From CALMZN01 sp964540095 (lineage in GTDB: Bacteria; Patescibacteriota; Patescibacteriia; UBA1558; GWA2-36-10), in assembly GCA_964540095.1 (NCBI GenBank), contig CAZILH010000029.1, forward strand, positions 1 to 7,784: a stretch of 7,784 nt of DNA. Direction: 5' to 3'. Positions 4,469 to 7,784 of this stretch are shown here, piece by piece; position 1 is the first letter of the stretch, and every line of letters begins with the position of its first letter. The notes under the pieces were generated by a model. The model had not been told where the DNA came from. It ran no database searches and worked only from the letters and a program-made list of their open reading frames with translations. Position numbers and translations under genes: made by a program.

Positions 4469-6289
4469 TTACTTTAAAACAGCTTTAATGCGTCTGACAC
4501 CAGCCGAAGATGATTCTTCTTTGACGATCTTAAATTCACCCAGCTCGCTAATATTGTTAACATGCGGTCCGCCACAGATCTCCTTAGAAAAGTCGCCCAC
4601 AGTGTACACTTTTACCTTATCGCCGTACTTTTCTTCAAAAGATCCCAAGGCCCCGTATTTTTTGGCTTCGACTAGAGTCATTTCTTGGCAAGTGACCGGC
4701 AATTTTTTTTGAATCTGCTCATTGACCAAATCCTCTACTTGCTTTATTTGTTCTGGCGTCAGCTTGTCTGCGTAAGAAAAATCAAAACGCACTCTTTCTT
4801 CGTTAATATTACTGCCTTTCTGAGCAATGTCAGCTTTTAGTACTTGTCGCAAAGCTTGTAGTAATAAATGAGCGGCGGTGTGATGTTTTTTGGTATTTTC
4901 CTTGTCATCAGCCAAACCGCCTTTAAACATGCCAGCTGATGCAGTGCGCGATAGGTCTTGGTGTTTTTTCAAAAGCTCCAAAAATTCCACTCTAAGCCCA
5001 TCAATTTCCTCTTCGGACAATTCTGTGCGTATTTTTTTTATTTCCTCAATAGACATCTCAAATGGAAATCCGTATGTTTGAAACATATTAAATAAAAAAT
5101 CTGCAGATAATTTTGAGGGAACATAACCATCAGAGACATAAGTTGGTTTAACAGGAAGAAAATCCGCTTCGATTTGTGTACGAAGAATTTTTAATCCTCT
5201 TTCCAAGGTTTGTTTGAATTTATTTTCTTCTTTTTCTAATTCATTCAAAATAAACTCGGATTTTTTATTTAATTCCGAATAAACATCTTGGTACTGATTA
5301 ATAATCGTTTTTGCTAAATCAACAGTAAAATTATTTTCAATACCCAATTCTTTGCCAAAACGAATAGCGCGTCTAATCAAACGCCTAACAACATAACCCT
5401 GATCTTTATTACTTGGGCCAATGCCCTTAGCATCGCCTATGATAAAAACCGCGCTTCTAATATGATCGGTAATTATTCGAAAAGCTTTTTTATCGTCTTC
5501 ATATTTTTTGCCAGACAATTTTTCAAGCGTTTGAATTAACGGCCAAAATAATTCTGTGCGATAGTTATCATCCAGACCATTGAGCACAGCCAAAGTGCGT
5601 TCAAAACCCATGCCAGTATCAATGTTTTTTTGTTTTAGGGGTTCAAATTTTTTATCAACAGTTTTATTGTACTCCATGAAAACATCATTCCAAATTTCTA
5701 CCCAATTTTTGTCTTCTGGGTCAAATGATGTTGGGTCTCCTTGACCCACCCAATAAAACATCTCAGTATCTGGACCACAAGGGCCGGTAAGACCAGCTGG
5801 TCCCCACCAATTATCACTTATTTTGGCAATTCTGTTGGCCGGCACTCCCATATCAAGCCAGATTTTTTCGGCCTCTTGATCGTAATTTTTAACATCTTCA
5901 TTGCCACCAAATATTGTAATAGCTAATTTTTTTTCATCTAGTTTTAAAATCTTAGTAAGAAATTCCCAAGAATATTCAATGGCTTCTTTTTTTCCGTAAT
6001 CGCCCAGTGACCAATTCCCAAGCATTTCAAAAAAAGTATGGTGCGTGTTATCACCTACTTCATCAATATCGCTAGTGCGCACACATTTTTGCGCGCTAAC
6101 CAACCTTGGCCCACTTGGATGCTTTTCGCCCATCAAATACGGAACCAATGGGTGCATGCCAGCTGTGGTAAACAAAACAGTTGGGTCATTGTCTGGTATC
6201 AATGACGCTGATGGGATAATTTTGTGGTCTTTAGATTGAAAATATTTTAAAAATTTTTCTCTCAAATCTCGGGCACTAAAAATTGGCAT
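4469..6289 (-). CDS. alaS: Alanyl-tRNA synthetase, form lacking the C-terminal C-Ala domain
   Basis: This class II enzyme joins alanine to tRNA-Ala and hydrolyses wrongly made Ser- or Gly-tRNA-Ala. Visible parts: N-terminal helix ARDLREKFLKYF, motif 1 region (PSASLIPDNDPTVLFTTAGM, 26-45), motif 2 (residues 84-100, including FEMLGNWSLGDYGK), motif 3 GMGFERTLAVLNG (226-238), the tRNA-recognition helices (RIITDHIRSA...GYVVRRLIRRAIRFGKELG, 271-316), and the editing domain with zinc ligands H470, H474, C572 and H576 (HHTAAH and CGGPH). It ends at residue 606, just after GVRRIKAVLK, where full-length enzymes of about 870 residues continue into the linker and C-Ala domain. The stop is clean and a repeat follows, so this looks like the natural short form rather than a broken gene. 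The ATG at 6289 gives the typical N-terminus, without a Shine-Dalgarno sequence. The part coding for residues 1-400 looks more AT-rich than the C-terminal part. Confidence 0.96.
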   Translation of the reverse strand: MPIFSARDLREKFLKYFQSKDHKIIPSASLIPDNDPTVLFTTAGMHPLVPYLMGEKHPSGPRLVSAQKCVRTSDIDEVGDNTHHTFFEMLGNWSLGDYGKKEAIEYSWEFLTKILKLDEKKLAITIFGGNEDVKNYDQEAEKIWLDMGVPANRIAKISDNWWGPAGLTGPCGPDTEMFYWVGQGDPTSFDPEDKNWVEIWNDVFMEYNKTVDKKFEPLKQKNIDTGMGFERTLAVLNGLDDNYRTELFWPLIQTLEKLSGKKYEDDKKAFRIITDHIRSAVFIIGDAKGIGPSNKDQGYVVRRLIRRAIRFGKELGIENNFTVDLAKTIINQYQDVYSELNKKSEFILNELEKEENKFKQTLERGLKILRTQIEADFLPVKPTYVSDGYVPSKLSADFLFNMFQTYGFPFEMSIEEIKKIRTELSEEEIDGLRVEFLELLKKHQDLSRTASAGMFKGGLADDKENTKKHHTAAHLLLQALRQVLKADIAQKGSNINEERVRFDFSYADKLTPEQIKQVEDLVNEQIQKKLPVTCQEMTLVEAKKYGALGSFEEKYGDKVKVYTVGDFSKEICGGPHVNNISELGEFKIVKEESSSAGVRRIKAVLK

Positions 6290-6323
6290 ATTTTATGTCT
6301 GCTTTTATTGAATAATATACTAA

Positions 6324-6352
6324 AATATACCTATTTTTGGACAAAAAGTCAA
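6324..6352 (-). promoter_or_regulatory. Candidate promoter of alaS (and probably hpf, secA)
   Basis: On the minus strand TTGACT (6352-6347) and TATATT (6329-6324) are separated by 17 bases, each with five of six consensus positions. The predicted start near 6317 leaves a leader of roughly 28 bases before the alaS ATG. A second TATATT (6319-6314), ten bases downstream of the first, offers another -10. Confidence 0.6.
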
Positions 6353-6365
6353 CATTTCTGCTCTA

Positions 6366-6394
6366 TTGACAAACAAGCTAAATTATACTACTTT
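6366..6394 (+). promoter_or_regulatory. Tentative promoter of the unknown plus-strand gene
   Basis: A perfect TTGACA lies at 6366-6371. At a 17-base distance the -10 would be the poor TACTTT (6389-6394). A better -10, TATACT (6384-6389), is only 12 bases away, or 17 bases from the non-consensus CTCTAT at 6361. A promoter here is likely because the gene is divergent from alaS, but the exact elements are uncertain. A GTCAA/TTGAC inverted repeat (6348-6352, 6366-6370) links the two divergent -35 regions. Confidence 0.4.
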
Positions 6395-6434
6395 AGCTGA
6401 GTTAGTACGCTATTTGATCCACTCGAATCTCACT

Positions 6435-6440
6435 AAGGAG
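6435..6440 (+). promoter_or_regulatory. Strong Shine-Dalgarno sequence AAGGAG
   Basis: AAGGAG ends five bases before the ATG at 6446 and fixes the start of the unknown gene. It stands out because nearly all other starts in the window lack a recognisable Shine-Dalgarno sequence. Confidence 0.85.
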
Positions 6441-6445
6441 CCCTC

Positions 6446-6781
6446 ATGAATGATCGTGCTTTGGCCTTTTCGCGGAAACGCGCCAATCTATGGAACAGGA
6501 TCTATGAAGCCCTAATACTGATAGACCCATTGGGCAATGGCCAGTCAGAAGTTCGGCACACTACTGCTTATCTGCGAGTAGCCGAAAATTTCTGCCACAG
6601 CGTGATCACAGAAGTGATGGACAAACGCGTTCGTTCGGAGAATGCCAGTGATTTTCTGGCCGAAATGCTACTTCGTTCTTTTTATCCGAGCCAAGTGCTA
6701 CGCAATGGCGAGTTTCTGGCCAAAATCAAACAGGTAATCCTTCTCTTGGAAAGACCTGAGGAAATTGTGGCCAGTTTCTAG
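6446..6781 (+). CDS. Unknown 111-residue helical protein
   Basis: I do not recognise this protein. It starts MNDRALAFSRKRANLWNRIY and appears almost wholly helical: helices around 8-25, 35-60 (HTTAYLRVAENFCHSVITEV), 65-80 (ASDFLAEMLLRSF) and 90-108 (EFLAKIKQVILLLERPEEI). There is one cysteine (about position 50), no signal peptide and no membrane span. It is the only clear plus-strand protein gene in the window and a complete single-gene unit: candidate promoter, perfect Shine-Dalgarno sequence, ORF and a strong terminator 20 bases after the stop. GC near 50% and a strong ribosome site set it apart from alaS next door but match the sigma gene facing it. It could be a lineage-specific regulator or small structural protein, but nothing in the sequence decides this. 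Confidence 0.8.
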   Translation: MNDRALAFSRKRANLWNRIYEALILIDPLGNGQSEVRHTTAYLRVAENFCHSVITEVMDKRVRSENASDFLAEMLLRSFYPSQVLRNGEFLAKIKQVILLLERPEEIVASF

Positions 6782-6799
6782 CGCCACCAGCGTTATCGC

Positions 6800-6843
6800 A
6801 AGCCCCTAAGGGAACACCTTTGGGGCTTGTTAATTTTTTATTA
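6800..6843 (+). terminator. Rho-independent terminator of the unknown plus-strand gene
   Basis: AAGCCCC (6800-6806) pairs with GGGGCTT (6822-6828). After one T/T mismatch, AAGG (6808-6811) pairs with CCTT (6817-6820) around the loop GAACA. A T-rich tract with TTTTTT follows (6829-6843). It is the strongest terminator in the window. Confidence 0.88.
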
Positions 6844-6869
6844 TGAAAAAACAAAGGCAAAAAATCTTT

Positions 6870-6904
6870 AAAAACAGAAAGCGGGACTTTGTCTGCCCCG
6901 CTTT
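6870..6904 (-). terminator. Rho-independent terminator of the sigma factor gene
   Basis: On the minus strand AAAGCGGG (6904-6897) pairs with CCCGCTTT (6885-6878) around an 11-base loop, followed by CTGTTTTT (6877-6870). It begins about 15 bases after the sigma-gene stop and faces the plus-strand terminator about 30 bases away, so the two convergent genes are insulated from each other. The rest of 6782-6918 is A/T-rich and holds nothing else I can see. Confidence 0.85.
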
Positions 6905-6918
6905 CCTCGTCTTTGTCC

Positions 6919-7692
6919 TTACTCTATAGCTCTGGAGTCTATACCTTTCCAGGCAAGCGCTTTTCTGAGGCGCTTCAGAGCTTTTTCCCGAATTCGATAT
7001 ACTCTGCTCTTAGTAAGGCCGAGGTGTTTGCCTATTTCTTCCATAGCGCGGTTTTCGTAGTAATGCATCATTATCACGGTGCGTTCCGCTGAGGGGAGCT
7101 CTTGTAGCTTGATATGGAGTAGCTCGCCGATGCCACTTCTAGCAAGAGCGATATCTTTGTCTTGGCGACTGTCTTCTATTTTCTGTGACAAGCCGTTGGA
7201 GTCGTCGTCTAGGAACACGAGTTCCATTCTAGCCAGTGCCTGCCAGTTTCTTATGGTGTCTACGTCTACGTCCAGGAATTCTGCCAGATCATAGTCCGTT
7301 GGCATACGACCGAGTTTAACTTGGAGAACCTCCGTCATTCTCTCGATTTTCTTTTTTTTGATACGCGCTTCACGCGGTAGCCAATCCTGTCTCCGCAGTT
7401 CGTCTATCATGGCGCCAAATATTCTTTGGTTGGCAAAGGATTCGAATCTGATGCCTCTTCGGTAGTCAAATTTGGCCATCTCCTCAAGCATGGCCAAATT
7501 TCCACTAGCCAGCACATCTTCCAGTGTGTAGCTCAGATCCTTGTTGGTTGGAAAATTCCTCCTTATCTTGTAGAATAGGATCCTGACGAAATGACTGTAC
7601 AACTTGCACAGCTCCATCCTAGCTTGAGGATCTCCTCTTAGCCTATAGGATTCCCAGAGTTCAAGGTGTGTTTCTTCCTGATTCTGTCTCAT
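6919..7692 (-). CDS. Sigma-70 family factor of the FliA/WhiG/SigD type
   Basis: Sigma factors guide RNA polymerase to a promoter set; this type serves flagellar, motility or development genes in other bacteria. The 257-residue protein has region 2 (about 11-105) with HLELWESYRLRGDPQARMEL and the -10-binding block RRGIRFESFANQRIFGAMIDELRRQDW (78-104, split here by IRF at 81), region 3 (about 105-165) with LPREAR and LGRMPTDYDLAEFL, and region 4 (about 190-245) with the helix-turn-helix EEIGKHLGLTKSRVYRIREK. There is no sigma-70 region 1.1 and no ECF-style shortening. I chose ATG at 7692 because GGGGGG lies 8 bases upstream; the GTG at 7758 would add 22 residues atypical of the family. No anti-sigma or flagellar genes are in the window. 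Its GC is higher than that of the middle of alaS. Confidence 0.9.
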   Translation of the reverse strand: MRQNQEETHLELWESYRLRGDPQARMELCKLYSHFVRILFYKIRRNFPTNKDLSYTLEDVLASGNLAMLEEMAKFDYRRGIRFESFANQRIFGAMIDELRRQDWLPREARIKKKKIERMTEVLQVKLGRMPTDYDLAEFLDVDVDTIRNWQALARMELVFLDDDSNGLSQKIEDSRQDKDIALARSGIGELLHIKLQELPSAERTVIMMHYYENRAMEEIGKHLGLTKSRVYRIREKALKRLRKALAWKGIDSRAIE

Positions 7693-7700
7693 ATCATCGA

Positions 7701-7706
7701 CCCCCC
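7701..7706 (-). promoter_or_regulatory. Ribosome binding site deciding the sigma start
   Basis: On the minus strand GGGGGG sits 8 bases before the ATG at 7692. It is not a textbook AGGAGG but can pair with the C-rich anti-Shine-Dalgarno sequence, and it supports this start over the upstream GTG. Confidence 0.5.
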
Positions 7707-7748
7707 ATATGGTAAGGCATAGTGTCAACGAACAAAATCGACTGGGAT

Positions 7749-7777
7749 ACCTTATCACGTCACAAAAAACCGGTCAA
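7749..7777 (-). promoter_or_regulatory. Tentative promoter of the sigma factor gene
   Basis: On the minus strand TTGACC (7777-7772) is followed after 17 bases by TAAGGT (7754-7749). The -10 is weak (three of six), but TG two bases before it gives an extended -10. Transcription would start near 7742, leaving about 50 bases of leader. A perfect TTGACA also occurs at 7728-7723 but has no -10 at a proper distance. Confidence 0.35.
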
Positions 7778-7784
7778 TTAAAAA

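Noticed and set aside
5040..6289. Mosaic alaS (AT-rich 5' part, more GC-rich 3' part)
   Set aside because: The difference is moderate and uneven, and conserved motifs run through without a break; not enough to claim recombination.
6889..7092. Plus-strand frames across the sigma gene (6889-7092, 7079-7294)
   Set aside because: Antisense shadows of a clear sigma-factor coding region, without ribosome sites or family resemblance.
7693..7728. TTGACA at 7728-7723 as a second sigma-gene promoter
   Set aside because: No acceptable -10 at 15-19 bases; the distance falls in the G-run of the ribosome site.
7693..7758. GTG start adding 22 residues to the sigma factor
   Set aside because: The extra residues do not resemble the family and overlap the candidate promoter and ribosome site; ATG at 7692 has GGGGGG at a good distance.
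1..7784. CRISPR array, tRNA or rRNA genes
   Set aside because: No regularly spaced direct repeats and no tRNA cloverleaf or rRNA sequences were seen on either strand.

Overview
The window most likely comes from a Candidate Phyla Radiation (Patescibacteria) genome. This is an inference from the gene set: an alanyl-tRNA synthetase of only about 606 residues that stops after the editing domain, a short ribosome-hibernation factor directly before secA, a SecA with a long insertion before its conserved YGTNNEFGFDYLRDNM block, a flagellar/WhiG-type sigma factor without visible flagellar genes, moderate to low GC, and few strong Shine-Dalgarno sequences. The exact lineage cannot be told from the sequence alone.

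Layout. Positions 1-935 (minus strand) hold four small, overlapping or closely packed genes of unknown function, the last cut by the window edge. Positions 936-1222 hold no large gene. They carry a near-consensus plus-strand promoter, about 228 bases of highly structured sequence, and a Rho-independent terminator, so this is probably a stand-alone small RNA. A possible minus-strand promoter for the small-gene cluster lies over the same bases. Positions 1223-6289 (minus strand) hold alaS, then hpf/raiA, then secA, reading from a promoter near 6350. A 75-bp palindromic REP-like repeat sits between alaS and hpf.

Positions 6290-6445 are a divergent promoter region between alaS and an unknown plus-strand gene (6446-6781) that has a perfect Shine-Dalgarno sequence and its own terminator. 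Positions 6782-6918 contain two convergent terminators. Positions 6919-7692 (minus strand) encode a 257-residue FliA/WhiG-type sigma factor, with a candidate promoter at the right edge.

How the genes fit together. alaS, hpf and secA cover tRNA charging, ribosome protection during dormancy and protein export; hpf next to secA is a common bacterial arrangement. The 6446-7692 block looks richer in G+C (about 45-57% in a few lines counted by eye) than the middle of alaS (often 20-40%). The best candidate for something undescribed is the structured RNA at 991-1218, which I could not match to tmRNA, 6S, SRP RNA or RNase P RNA.
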